Positions 5,891 through 13,761 of a stretch of 15,147 bases of DNA are shown in pieces. The notes beneath the pieces were generated by a model. The model ran no database searches, was not told the DNA's origin, and was given only the letters and a program-made list of their open reading frames with translations. Origin of the DNA: CAZDSS01 sp964508185. Lineage in GTDB: Bacteria; Pseudomonadota; Alphaproteobacteria; Sphingomonadales; Govanellaceae. How positions within the stretch are numbered: the first letter of the stretch is position 1; each line of letters begins with the position of its first letter. The DNA lies in assembly GCA_964508185.1 (NCBI GenBank), contig CAZDSS010000065.1:1-15147 (forward strand), in the 5' to 3' direction. Position numbers and translations under genes: made by a program.

Positions 5891-6976
5891 TCAGCCTGCC
5901 GATGCGACGATTTTCGGATCGGCCTGGGCGCGCGCGGGCACGGCGCAGGGCACCTGCAGCCTGAAATAATTGACGGTCTCGGCAATGCCCCGATCGAGGG
6001 GGACCGAGGGCTGCCAGTTGAGAAGCGTCTGGGCCTGATCGATCACCGGCCGCCGCCGCTTGGGATCGTCCTGCGGCAGCGGGCGGAGATTGATCCTGGA
6101 CGTGGAATTGGTCGCCCGCCGCACCAGTTCGGCGATCTCCAGCACCGGCACCTCGTGGGGATTGCCGAGATTGAGCGGCCCGGTGATGTGGCTGCCGCTT
6201 TCCATGAGGCGGACGAGCCCTTCCAGCATGTCGTCGATGAAGCAGAAGGAGCGGGTCTGGCTGCCGTCGCCATAGACGGTGATGGGCTGGCCGCGCAGGG
6301 CCTGGGAGATGAAGTTCGAGATCACCCGGCCGTCATGCTCCACCATGCGCGGGCCGTAGGTGTTGAAGATCCGGGCGACCTTGATCTCGACGCCGTAGCG
6401 GCGGTGATAGTCGAAGAACAGGGTTTCGGCGCAGCGCTTGCCCTCGTCGTAGCAGGCGCGCGGGCCGATGGGATTGACGTTGCCGAGATAGCCTTCGGGC
6501 TGCGGATGCACATGGGGGTCGCCATAGACCTCGCTGGTGGAGGCCTGCAGCACCCTCGCCCCCTTGGCGCGGGCGAGCTGCAGCACCTGCCGCGCGCCGA
6601 GGACGCAGGTGAGCAACGTATGCACCGGGTCGTTCTGGTAATGCACGGGGGACGCCGGACAGGCGAGATTGTAGATGCGGTCGATGGGCCCATCTATCTC
6701 GATGGGATCGGCCACATCCTGCAGCACCAGGGAGAAGCGGGGGTGGCTCAAAAGCGGGCGCACATTGTTGCGCGAACCCGTAAGAAAGCTGTCGATGCAG
6801 ATCACCTCATGCCCCTGCATCAGCATGAGATCGCAGAGATGGGACCCGATGAACCCGGCGCCGCCCGTCACCACCACGCGCTTGCTGCGTGGCGCGGGAT
6901 CGCCGCGGCTCCGGCCGTTGAAGGTGGCCTTGCCCGGCGGGTTGTCAGAAAGCTTCTTCGGCGATTTGCGAGTCAT
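5891..6976 (-). CDS. uxs: UDP-glucuronate decarboxylase (UDP-xylose synthase)
   Basis: This is a 361 aa extended short-chain dehydrogenase that converts UDP-glucuronate to UDP-xylose with bound NAD. The Rossmann loop VVTGGAGFIGSH is at residues 35-46. The UXS-type blocks are clear: NLACPASPVHYQNDP (103-117), STSEVYGDP (146-154), the catalytic YDEGK (Tyr176, Lys180) and RIFNTYGPRM (202-211), then DGRVISNFI. These distinguish it from GalE-type epimerases. It has a 33-residue polar N-terminal extension. The ATG at 6976 is kept because AGAGGT lies 8 nt upstream; a GTG near 6880 would give a shorter, also reasonable, protein. Its start lies 32 nt inside the end of the preceding CgeB-like gene, the longest overlap of the operon. 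Xylose, or a sugar derived from it, is therefore a likely building block of the product. Confidence 0.9.
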   Translation of the reverse strand: MTRKSPKKLSDNPPGKATFNGRSRGDPAPRSKRVVVTGGAGFIGSHLCDLMLMQGHEVICIDSFLTGSRNNVRPLLSHPRFSLVLQDVADPIEIDGPIDRIYNLACPASPVHYQNDPVHTLLTCVLGARQVLQLARAKGARVLQASTSEVYGDPHVHPQPEGYLGNVNPIGPRACYDEGKRCAETLFFDYHRRYGVEIKVARIFNTYGPRMVEHDGRVISNFISQALRGQPITVYGDGSQTRSFCFIDDMLEGLVRLMESGSHITGPLNLGNPHEVPVLEIAELVRRATNSTSRINLRPLPQDDPKRRRPVIDQAQTLLNWQPSVPLDRGIAETVNYFRLQVPCAVPARAQADPKIVASAG

Positions 6977-8042
6977 GGGTCACTACCTCTTCGTAATAGC
7001 TTTCAAGCGCCCGCGCCCGGTGATCGGCCGTATGCATGGCAAGCACCCGGGCGCGCGCGGCGGCGCCGATTTTTGCAAGCTCCTCGTCGGGCGTTTCGCG
7101 GAGAAGGCGCACCACTTCGTCCGACTCCTCCGCGATCAGGATCTCCCGGCCGGGATCGAAGAAGGCGTCGATCCCCTCCCACCGGTCGCTGATGATGGGA
7201 ACGCCGCAGGCCGCGGCCTCGAACAGCCGCACGCTCGGCGACCAGCCGAGGCGCTTCATGTCGGCGCGGGTGATGTTCAGGGTCGTCCGCTGCCGGCTGT
7301 AGAAGCGGGCATGGGCGTGTGGCGGCACATGCTCGATCCGCTCCACGTTCGCGGGCCACGGGAAGTTCACCGGATATTGCGCGCCGGCGACCACGAAAAG
7401 CGCGTCGTCCATGGCCCTCGCCGGGGCGATCATCAGGCGCTCCAGCGCCGGCTGGCGGTCGAGGCTGTAGGTGCCGAGATAGCCCATGAGCCATCTCCGC
7501 TCCGTCGCCACGGGGGCATAGATCTCCGGATCGACGGCGCAATAAAGCGCCCGCGCCCGCGGGCTGCCGTAGAAATCCTCGACGATCGTGAGCGCCTGTC
7601 CGCCGGTGAAGGAGAGATAGAGATCGAAGCGCGGGATGAGGCGCGGCGTGATGTAGTTGCAATCCCCTTCGGCGAGCTTGCTCAGGGTGACCGGCGTGTC
7701 GATGTCGTAGAAGGCGGTGACTCCTTCGCTTTCGCCCGTGATCCAGTCGCCGACCGCCGCGCCGTCGGGCACGAAGGACCCGAGGATCACGAGATCGGCC
7801 GTGCGGATCTCTTGCGCGAAGCGGCGGGAAAGCTCGTCGAGCGTCTCGTAAAGATGGACGGTGCAATAGGGCGGCTGGGCGAGATCGCGGTTTGCGGCGT
7901 ACCAGGGCTGTTCCCGCTCGAGGAAGGTGACCGCATGCCCCCGGGCGGCGAGCGCCTTGGCGAGCGCGCGGTAGGTGGTCGCGTGGCCGTTGCCCCAGGA
8001 CGAGGTGATGGAAAGCCCGAGGATGACGATCTTCAGGCCCAT
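6945..8042 (-). CDS. CgeB-like glycosyltransferase (third of three)
   Basis: This is a 365 aa GT-B type protein of the CgeB / Glyco_trans_1_2 group, which in Bacillus takes part in spore-surface glycosylation. The N-terminal Rossmann half starts KIVILGLSITSSWGNGHATT and contains the block AFYDIDTPVTL. The C-terminal nucleotide-sugar half has SPSVRLFEAAACGVPIISD followed by W-E-G-I-D-A-F-F-D-P-G-R-E-I-L-I, where the Glu of the FEAAACG block is the typical donor-binding position. It is clearly homologous to the two genes upstream and closest to the middle one (shared GREIL and ADLV blocks). GGGAGG lies 7 nt before the ATG at 8042, and the gene overlaps its upstream neighbour by 10 nt. Donor and acceptor are unknown; the downstream UDP-xylose synthase makes xylose one candidate. 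Confidence 0.85.
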   Translation of the reverse strand: MGLKIVILGLSITSSWGNGHATTYRALAKALAARGHAVTFLEREQPWYAANRDLAQPPYCTVHLYETLDELSRRFAQEIRTADLVILGSFVPDGAAVGDWITGESEGVTAFYDIDTPVTLSKLAEGDCNYITPRLIPRFDLYLSFTGGQALTIVEDFYGSPRARALYCAVDPEIYAPVATERRWLMGYLGTYSLDRQPALERLMIAPARAMDDALFVVAGAQYPVNFPWPANVERIEHVPPHAHARFYSRQRTTLNITRADMKRLGWSPSVRLFEAAACGVPIISDRWEGIDAFFDPGREILIAEESDEVVRLLRETPDEELAKIGAAARARVLAMHTADHRARALESYYEEVVTHDSQIAEEAF

Positions 8043-9130
8043 TGCGCCGCCTCCCGCATGTTTGCATGGGCTTCATCCAGCACCGCCTCCACCTCGCGGG
8101 CGCGCTGCTCGTAGGTATGGCAGGCGCGGACCCGGGCGAGCGCGGCGCGGCCGATCTCCCGCGCCCGCTCGGGGGTGAGACCGCGAAGGATCTCCGCCAC
8201 CTCCAGGCCGTTGCGGGCGACGAGGATTTCCCGTCCCGGCTCCAGGAACTGGTCGATCCCGTCCCAGGCGTCGCTGATGATGCAGGCCCCTGCCCCCGCC
8301 GCCTCGAAGATGCGGGTCGCCGGCGAGAAGCCGTAGCGGGCCATGCTCTCCCGGTTGATGTTGAGGACGGCGAGCGGCGAGCAGTTGAAGGCGTTGTGAT
8401 CCGCCGTCCCCACATGGCCGAGGGCGGCGATGTTGGCCGGAAGATGCTGCGGCTCCCAGCCCGCGCCGCCGAGGAGGAAGCGCCGGTCGGGGCAGAGCGT
8501 CGCCGGTTGCACGAAGAATTCCATGACCCGCGCCTCCCGGTCCGGCAGGCGGTTGCCGAGGAAGCCGAGATCCCCCGCAAAGCGCGGATCGGGCGCGACC
8601 GGGAAATGGGTGTGGGTATCGACCGCGTTGTAGATCGGGACGCAGCGCCGCGCGCCCAGAGCGGCGTAGGCCGCGACCACCCTGGGGCCGCCGCCATAGG
8701 TCAGGATCATGTCGTAGCCGGGGATCAGGAAGCGCATGGGGTCGTTGGGATCCTGCGCGATGCGATCGAGGGTTGCGGGCGCATCCACGTCCCAGAACAG
8801 GACCATCTGCCCCGGCCGCCGTTCCGCGAGGACCGCCGCCTCGAGCTCCCGGTCGAAGACGCCGACGCCGCTCGCCTTGACCACGAGATCGGCGTCCCGC
8901 GCCTGACGCAAGGCGGCCCGCCAGCCCGCATCCGTCGCCTTGTAGATCACCACTTCCGCCCAGTCGGGGTCCGGGATGTCGCGATGCTCCTGGCGGCCGA
9001 AGGCGTCTGGCTCGAAGAAGCGGATCTGATGCCCGTTCCCGGCGAGCGCGCGCAAGATTCCCCGGTAATAGGTTGCAGCGCCGTTCCAGTAGGACGAGAC
9101 CAGCGAGGATCCGAAGAAGGCGATCTTCAT
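8033..9130 (-). CDS. CgeB-like glycosyltransferase (second of three)
   Basis: This 365 aa GT-B protein starts MKIAFFGSSLVSSYWNGAAT and has FWDVDAPATLDRI near residue 125, then a gly-rich TYGGGPRVV segment and a nucleotide-sugar half with SPATRIFEAAGAGACIISD and GIDQFLEPGREILVA. It aligns block by block with the genes on either side, so the three arose by tandem duplication or were assembled from the same family. FEAAGAG replaces the more usual FEAxACG, a mild difference in the donor pocket. GAGGT lies 6 nt before the ATG, which overlaps the stop of the upstream gene by 4 nt. It is predicted to be cytoplasmic with no membrane segment. The linkage formed cannot be read from sequence. Confidence 0.85.
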   Translation of the reverse strand: MKIAFFGSSLVSSYWNGAATYYRGILRALAGNGHQIRFFEPDAFGRQEHRDIPDPDWAEVVIYKATDAGWRAALRQARDADLVVKASGVGVFDRELEAAVLAERRPGQMVLFWDVDAPATLDRIAQDPNDPMRFLIPGYDMILTYGGGPRVVAAYAALGARRCVPIYNAVDTHTHFPVAPDPRFAGDLGFLGNRLPDREARVMEFFVQPATLCPDRRFLLGGAGWEPQHLPANIAALGHVGTADHNAFNCSPLAVLNINRESMARYGFSPATRIFEAAGAGACIISDAWDGIDQFLEPGREILVARNGLEVAEILRGLTPERAREIGRAALARVRACHTYEQRAREVEAVLDEAHANMREAAQWA

Positions 9131-10260
9131 AGGGCGACCTCGATCGGACGGGTGATCTGGGGGCCGGAATTCATGGCCTCCATGAATTCGAAAAGCTCGT
9201 CCACGCGATGGGCGCAGCTGTGGCGCGCCGCGATCGCGGCAAGGCCCTTGTCGCGCAGGCTCGCCGCAAGCTCCGGCTCGTTCATGAGGCGGCGGATCTG
9301 GCGGACCATGTCCGCCCCGTCCCGGGCCTTGAGATAGCAGTCATCCGGAAACAGGCCTTCCGCATCCTCCCACGGCGCGGAGATGAGCGGGATGCCGCAG
9401 GCCAGGGCCTCGAACATGCGGATCGTCGGGATTCCGGGCAGGCTCCGGGCGTAGGGCCGGCGCGGCACGTGCATCGTGAAGCGATAGCGGGAGAAGACTT
9501 CGGGCGCCTCGTGATTGGGCAGCCAGCCGCCGTAATCGATCCCGGCGCGCCGCAGCTGGCGGCGGGCGTCATGGGGGTAGCGGACGCCATAGACCATGGC
9601 GTCAAGCCCGCATTCCGTGACGGGCGCGACGAGGAATTCCATCAGCTCCTGCGCCCGCTCGTTATCGCCCCAGTTGCCGATCCAGACGAGGTCGCCGTCG
9701 CTCCCCTCCCCGTCGGCATCCTCGCGGTGTCGGAAGACCGTGGTATCCGCCGCCTCGTGCCAGGTGAGGACCCGGCGCGCCCAACCGCGCCGGAGATAGA
9801 GGTCGCGCAGCACCTCGCCGAAGACGAGCACGGCGTCGTAATCCGCAAGATCAAGGCTGTCGAGCTCGTCGTCGGCGCTCACCGCGCGATGGTGGGTGTC
9901 GTGAAAGAACAGGCGGAAGCGCCCGGTCTCCGCCCGCTTGCGGCCCAGGGCCTCGATGAGATGGGGATCGTTCCATTCATGGACCAGCACCACATCCGCG
10001 CCATCAAGCAGCATGTCGAGATCGAGCGCATTGCGCTCGTAGGTTTCACTCGTCAGTTCCGGATATGCGGCGCGATAGCGGGTGAGCGCCTCCGGCCCGT
10101 GGCGGCGCGCGAGATTCTTGCGGCTCCAGCCGTCGGCGGGCTCGAGCACCCGGACCTCATGCCCGCGGCGCAGGAGTTCGCGCGCCACGCCGCGCAGGAA
10201 ATGGGCATTGCCGTGATTCCAGCAGGAGACGAGCGAATGATAGAAGAACACGAATTTCAT
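9127..10260 (-). CDS. CgeB-like glycosyltransferase (first of three, most divergent)
   Basis: This 377 aa GT-B protein starts MKFVFFYHSLVSCWNHGNAH. It carries FHDTHHRAV where the other two have a WDVDAP/YDIDTP block, then DYDAVLVFGEVLRDLY, a WIGNWGDNERAQE block at the domain junction, and IRMFEALACGIPLISAPW in the nucleotide-sugar half. It shares the overall CgeB-like plan but is clearly more distant from the other two than they are from each other, so it probably has a different donor or acceptor. GAAGGGA lies 7 nt before the ATG at 10260. The gene overlaps its neighbours by 4 nt on both sides, which implies translational coupling. Confidence 0.85.
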   Translation of the reverse strand: MKFVFFYHSLVSCWNHGNAHFLRGVARELLRRGHEVRVLEPADGWSRKNLARRHGPEALTRYRAAYPELTSETYERNALDLDMLLDGADVVLVHEWNDPHLIEALGRKRAETGRFRLFFHDTHHRAVSADDELDSLDLADYDAVLVFGEVLRDLYLRRGWARRVLTWHEAADTTVFRHREDADGEGSDGDLVWIGNWGDNERAQELMEFLVAPVTECGLDAMVYGVRYPHDARRQLRRAGIDYGGWLPNHEAPEVFSRYRFTMHVPRRPYARSLPGIPTIRMFEALACGIPLISAPWEDAEGLFPDDCYLKARDGADMVRQIRRLMNEPELAASLRDKGLAAIAARHSCAHRVDELFEFMEAMNSGPQITRPIEVAL

Positions 10261-11378
10261 GACTGCGTCCCTTCCATGGTCTTTGCTGCGGCAAGGGGCC
10301 TGAGGGAGAGCGCGGCGTAATGCGCCGCATATGTCCGGATCATCTGCTCGCTGCCGTAGCGGCGGGCGCGGCCTTGGGCCTGTTGCTGTAACTCACGCCG
10401 CAGCAGAGGGTTCCCGGCAACGCGGAGGAGCGCGTCGCGCCAGGCTCCGCGCTCGCGCGCCGGCACGAACAGGGCGGCGCCCTCCCATAGCTCGCGGAAG
10501 GTCGGGATGTCGGAGAGAACGAGCGCCGCGCCGCAGCGCGCCGCTTCCAGCACTGCAAGGCCGAAGGGTTCATAAAGCGCGGGGGCCGCGAACACCTCCG
10601 CCTCGGCGAGGGTCGCGAGGAAGTCCGCCCGCGGCAGGTTGCCGCGCAACACCAGGTTGCGGAAGCCCGCGGCGGCGCCGTTCGGTCCGCGAACCGGCCC
10701 CAGGGCATGGATGGGCCAGGGAATGTCGGGCGCGACATCGTTGAGCACGCCCATGTTCTTGGCCTCGTCCCACAGCCGTCCGGCGGCAGCGATGAACGGC
10801 CGCCTCTCCCGCGCCGGGGGCGCGAGCTCGATCCCGTTGGGGATCACCGCCGTAGGCCCGTCATAGCCGTAGAGCCGGGTGAAGGATTCGAGCATGGCGC
10901 GGGTGGGCGCGGTGACGATCTTCGCAGCCGCCATGCCTTCGACGACGGCGCTCATGTAGCGCGCCCATTCGGCGGCGACGGGATCTCCCCTGCAGGCGCG
11001 CCACCAGCTGCCGACGCAGGAATGGGCGGTAACCAGGACGGGCGCGGCCCAGCCGATCCCCGCTTCGCGATAGCTGTTGAGATGGACGAGATCCGGGCGC
11101 CAGGCGGTCTCGATCTCCCGCAGCACTTCGCGCGCGCGGGGGCGGTCACGGCCGTCCTTGTCCATCCATTCGAGGGCGAGATCGGTGACCTCAAGGCGAA
11201 GACCCGGGATGCCGGCGACTTCCGCCTGCTGCTCCGCATCGGGAGCGGGGCCCTGGGACACCAGCAGCACTTCGATGCCTCTCTCCGCTAGCCCGCGCGC
11301 CAGGGTGGTCGCGAAGGTCCATACGCCCCCCACGGCGTCCGTTGTCATCAGAAGCCGGAAGGGCGCGGGCGGCGTCAT
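10257..11378 (-). CDS. GT4-family glycosyltransferase
   Basis: This is a 373 aa GT-B retaining glycosyltransferase. The N-terminal domain begins RLLMTTDAVGGVWTFATTLA with the Gly-Gly loop near residues 17-18, and WRPDLVHLNS follows at 93-102. The C-terminal domain has AVIPNGIEL (177-185), a GRLWDEAKN block (200-208) and the EX7E motif EPFGLAVLE (Glu270 and Glu278) that binds the nucleotide sugar in GT4 enzymes. The open frame runs further upstream to 12119, but that part is a shadow of the radical SAM gene. The true start is the ATG at 11378, one base overlapping the TGA of the radical SAM gene (TGATG), with GGGGAGGGG just upstream. It is probably the initiating or a core transferase of the glycan, but the order of action is inference. 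Confidence 0.88.
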   Translation of the reverse strand: MTPPAPFRLLMTTDAVGGVWTFATTLARGLAERGIEVLLVSQGPAPDAEQQAEVAGIPGLRLEVTDLALEWMDKDGRDRPRAREVLREIETAWRPDLVHLNSYREAGIGWAAPVLVTAHSCVGSWWRACRGDPVAAEWARYMSAVVEGMAAAKIVTAPTRAMLESFTRLYGYDGPTAVIPNGIELAPPARERRPFIAAAGRLWDEAKNMGVLNDVAPDIPWPIHALGPVRGPNGAAAGFRNLVLRGNLPRADFLATLAEAEVFAAPALYEPFGLAVLEAARCGAALVLSDIPTFRELWEGAALFVPARERGAWRDALLRVAGNPLLRRELQQQAQGRARRYGSEQMIRTYAAHYAALSLRPLAAAKTMEGTQS

Positions 11379-12661
11379 CAGCGCCCCTCCCCCTCGAGCT
11401 CGGCGAGGCGGAGCGGCCGCGCGTCCTGGATGTCGCTGTAGTCGCTGTAGCTGTCGAGGTAGTAGTCGAGCGCGCGCTCCCAGGCTTGCGCGTCGGGCGG
11501 GCCCCACAGGCGGCGATAGTCCGGCGAGCCGGGATAGGGGAAGAGCGGCACCGGATCGTTGGCCCAAACCCCATGGGCTTGCAGCCGCGCCCGCCAGCGG
11601 GCGATGAGCTCCGGGTCGTCGTCGGCCGTCTCGATGAGATTGGCCTGGACGAAGGGCACGTGGCGCTTGGCGGTGATGAGCCGGTCGGCCAGATCCTCCG
11701 TGCTCATGCGGCACTGCTTGAGAAGGGCGGCCCGCCCCTCGGCCGTGAGGCTTTCGACCCCGGCTTCGATGGACACGCAACCCGCGCGGCCCAGAAGCTC
11801 CAGCATCTCGGGCTTCCAGAGATCGATCCGGGTCTGCACCCCGAATCTGATGCCGAGCCCCACGAGAAGTTCCAGAAGCCGCGCATCGGGCAGGAAGATC
11901 TCGTCGATGAAATAGACATATTCCGCGCCCTGGGCGGCGAGGGCTTCGACTTCCGCCGCCACCACCTCCGCCGGCCGGCGGCGATAGATGTCGCGGAAAT
12001 TCTCCTTGGCGCAGAAGCTGCAGTGATAGGGACAGCCGCGGGACGCCTCCACTTCCGCGCCGGGGCCCGCGGGCGCGGCATCGAAGCGGTGATGGTGATG
12101 ATGGTGGCGCGCGATCCATTCCGCGGGCCAGCGGATCACGGGGAGATCCTTGAACGCCGTCGCCTGCGGCCCGCCATTGATGCGCAATTCGCCGCCATCG
12201 CGATAGCAGAGGCCGGGAAGATCATGGAACGACCCGCTCGCAAGACGGGCGAGCGTTTCCTCGCATTCGCCCATGACGATCGCATCCACCGGGAGCTTCG
12301 CCATGGCGGCGGCCGGGGTGGTGGAGCCGTGCGGCCCCACGGCGACGAGGAGCGGCGCCTCGTCCCGAAGGAGATAAGCGAGATGCCGCGGCACCCGCAG
12401 CTCGGGCGGGGCGCAGCGCCAGAACAGATAGGTGGGCGCGGTGGTAATGACGATCATGTCCGGGCGGAAGGCGCGGACCTCCGCCACGACGTCCCCGTCG
12501 TCGAGATCGAAGAGATGCCCGTCGATGATGGTGGCCTCATGTCCCCCGGCTTCGAGCAACGCGCGCGCGCAGCCGAACTCGTACGGCAGATGGGGCTCGC
12601 GGCAGCCGAAATAGATGCTGCCGTCGAATGTCCAGCGGGGATTGACGAGCGCGACCCTCAA
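11378..12661 (-). CDS. B12-binding radical SAM protein, TTG start
   Basis: This is a 427 aa protein. The N-terminal ~150 residues form a cobalamin-binding-like Rossmann domain (start RVALVNPRW, then VITTAPTYLFW and DAIVMGECEETL). The radical SAM cluster motif is RGCPYHCSFC with Cys210, Cys214 and Cys217, the CxxxCxxC that binds the 4Fe-4S cluster and SAM. Family knowledge: such enzymes often C-methylate unactivated carbons or rearrange sugars and lipids. Here a sugar is the likely substrate. The start is set at the TTG at 12661, because AGGGAGGT lies 6 nt upstream and homology begins there; an ATG at 12718 would lie inside the neighbouring SDR gene and adds 19 unlike residues. An uninterrupted natural run of six histidines (186-191) lies 18 residues before the cluster motif. 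The arrangement recalls the 'rhizo-twelve' radical SAM family (from memory). Confidence 0.88.
   Translation of the reverse strand: MRVALVNPRWTFDGSIYFGCREPHLPYEFGCARALLEAGGHEATIIDGHLFDLDDGDVVAEVRAFRPDMIVITTAPTYLFWRCAPPELRVPRHLAYLLRDEAPLLVAVGPHGSTTPAAAMAKLPVDAIVMGECEETLARLASGSFHDLPGLCYRDGGELRINGGPQATAFKDLPVIRWPAEWIARHHHHHHRFDAAPAGPGAEVEASRGCPYHCSFCAKENFRDIYRRRPAEVVAAEVEALAAQGAEYVYFIDEIFLPDARLLELLVGLGIRFGVQTRIDLWKPEMLELLGRAGCVSIEAGVESLTAEGRAALLKQCRMSTEDLADRLITAKRHVPFVQANLIETADDDPELIARWRARLQAHGVWANDPVPLFPYPGSPDYRRLWGPPDAQAWERALDYYLDSYSDYSDIQDARPLRLAELEGEGR
12089..12106 (-). other. codons for a natural internal hexahistidine
   Basis: Six consecutive His codons, a mix of CAC and CAT, encode residues 186-191 of the radical SAM protein, between the B12-like domain and the iron-sulfur motif. 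The mixed codons and internal place argue for a native metal-binding or linker stretch and against a cloning artefact. Confidence 0.9.
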
Positions 12662-13761
12662 AGCGCGACCTCCCTCTTCGTGGGAAGGGCGGCGGGCGTG
12701 AAGCGGGTCTCGAGCCATTCATGCAGGCGGGCGAGTCCCTCCGCAACAGGAACGCGCGGTTCCCACTCAAGCGCGTGCTTCAGGGCGCGGATGTCGGAGA
12801 TGTACCAGGGCTGGTCGCCCGGCCGCCAGTCGCCATGGACGATTTCGGGCACATCCCCGCGCAGCTGGCCGATATGGCCGAGAAGCTCCCTGAGGCTCAG
12901 GCTGTTGTCCGGCCCGCCGCCGAGATTGAAGATGCGCCCGCTGACCGCCGCCATGTTATGCCAGGCGCGGACATAGGCGTCGACCGCGTCCTCCACATAG
13001 AGGACGTCGCGCACCTGATATCCGTCGCCATAGATGGTGATCGGCCGCCCGGTGATGGCGGAGATCAGGAAATGGGCGACCCAGCCCTGATCCTCGGTCC
13101 CGAACTGGCGGGGGCCGTAGAGGCAGCTCATGCGGAATACCACCGTCGGCAGGCCGAAGACCCGGGCATAGTCGCGCACATACTGGTCCGCCACCCCCTT
13201 GGAGCAGCCATAGGGGCTGTGGAAATCGAGGGGACGGGACTCATCGGCCCCGTGTTCGAGCGACGGATCCACCGGCTCGTGCCGCTCGCCCCGCCGCGCG
13301 GTCTCCCCGTCGGCGGTGAGGCGGCCATAGACCTTGTTGGTGGAGGCATAGAGGAATGGGATGGGCCGCCCGGATTTCCTGACCGCCTCAAGGAGGTTCA
13401 GGGTGCCGCGCGCATTGATCTCGAAATCCTCGACGGGGTCCTGAAGGCTTGTGGTCACCGCCACCTGGGCCGCGAGATGAAAGACCGCCGCCGCCTTGCC
13501 CACCGCCGCTTCCACCTGCGGCGCATCGCGGATGTCCCCGCGAACAAGCTCGACCCGCGCGCCGTGGCGGGCGCGGAGCCATTCCCAGTTTTTCTCCACA
13601 TGAAGACGGGAGAAATTGTCGAGGGTCAGGACCCGGTGCCCCTCCCCCGCCAGCCGGTCGGCGAGATTGACGCCGAGGAACCCGGCCCCGCCGGTGACGA
13701 GAAGATGATCCTCTTCAGAGGCTTTCGCGGCGTCGGACTTGCGCGACTTCCCGGGGCTCAT
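12658..13761 (-). CDS. CDP-paratose 2-epimerase-like NDP-sugar SDR
   Basis: This is a 367 aa extended SDR. The NAD loop VTGGAGFLG is at residues 22-30, the Ser/Thr site is in YASTNKVYG (138-146) and the catalytic YGCSK is Tyr184 and Lys188. Two features point to the CDP-paratose 2-epimerase (tyvelose epimerase) group: NFSRLHVEKNWEWL (49-62) and MSCLYGPRQFGTEDQGWVAH (211-230). That enzyme inverts C2 of the sugar by a keto intermediate with tightly bound NAD. No CDP-sugar dehydratase or reductase lies nearby, so the real substrate could be another nucleotide sugar. It has an 18-residue polar N-terminal extension. The start overlaps the stop of the upstream gene by 4 nt and its Shine-Dalgarno is weak, which suggests translational coupling. 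Confidence 0.85.
   Translation of the reverse strand: MSPGKSRKSDAAKASEEDHLLVTGGAGFLGVNLADRLAGEGHRVLTLDNFSRLHVEKNWEWLRARHGARVELVRGDIRDAPQVEAAVGKAAAVFHLAAQVAVTTSLQDPVEDFEINARGTLNLLEAVRKSGRPIPFLYASTNKVYGRLTADGETARRGERHEPVDPSLEHGADESRPLDFHSPYGCSKGVADQYVRDYARVFGLPTVVFRMSCLYGPRQFGTEDQGWVAHFLISAITGRPITIYGDGYQVRDVLYVEDAVDAYVRAWHNMAAVSGRIFNLGGGPDNSLSLRELLGHIGQLRGDVPEIVHGDWRPGDQPWYISDIRALKHALEWEPRVPVAEGLARLHEWLETRFTPAALPTKREVAL
12668..12675 (-). promoter_or_regulatory. ribosome binding site that sets the TTG start
   Basis: On the minus strand AGGGAGGT lies 6 nt before the TTG at 12661, inside the end of the upstream SDR gene. TTG and the TGA stop share bases (TTGA). This is the strongest evidence for the TTG start of the radical SAM gene. 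Confidence 0.75.

Noticed and set aside
12089..12106. His6 run as an engineered affinity tag
   Set aside because: It is internal, with mixed codons, in an otherwise natural chromosomal operon.
11379..12119. N-terminal extension of the GT4 gene up to 12119
   Set aside because: The added 247 residues are low-complexity Arg/Gly/Pro sequence that overlaps the radical SAM gene. A good start with ribosome binding site exists at 11378.
12662..12718. ATG start at 12718 for the radical SAM gene
   Set aside because: It adds 19 residues inside the coding end of the SDR gene. The TTG at 12661 has a strong ribosome binding site at the right distance, and the typical protein start follows it.
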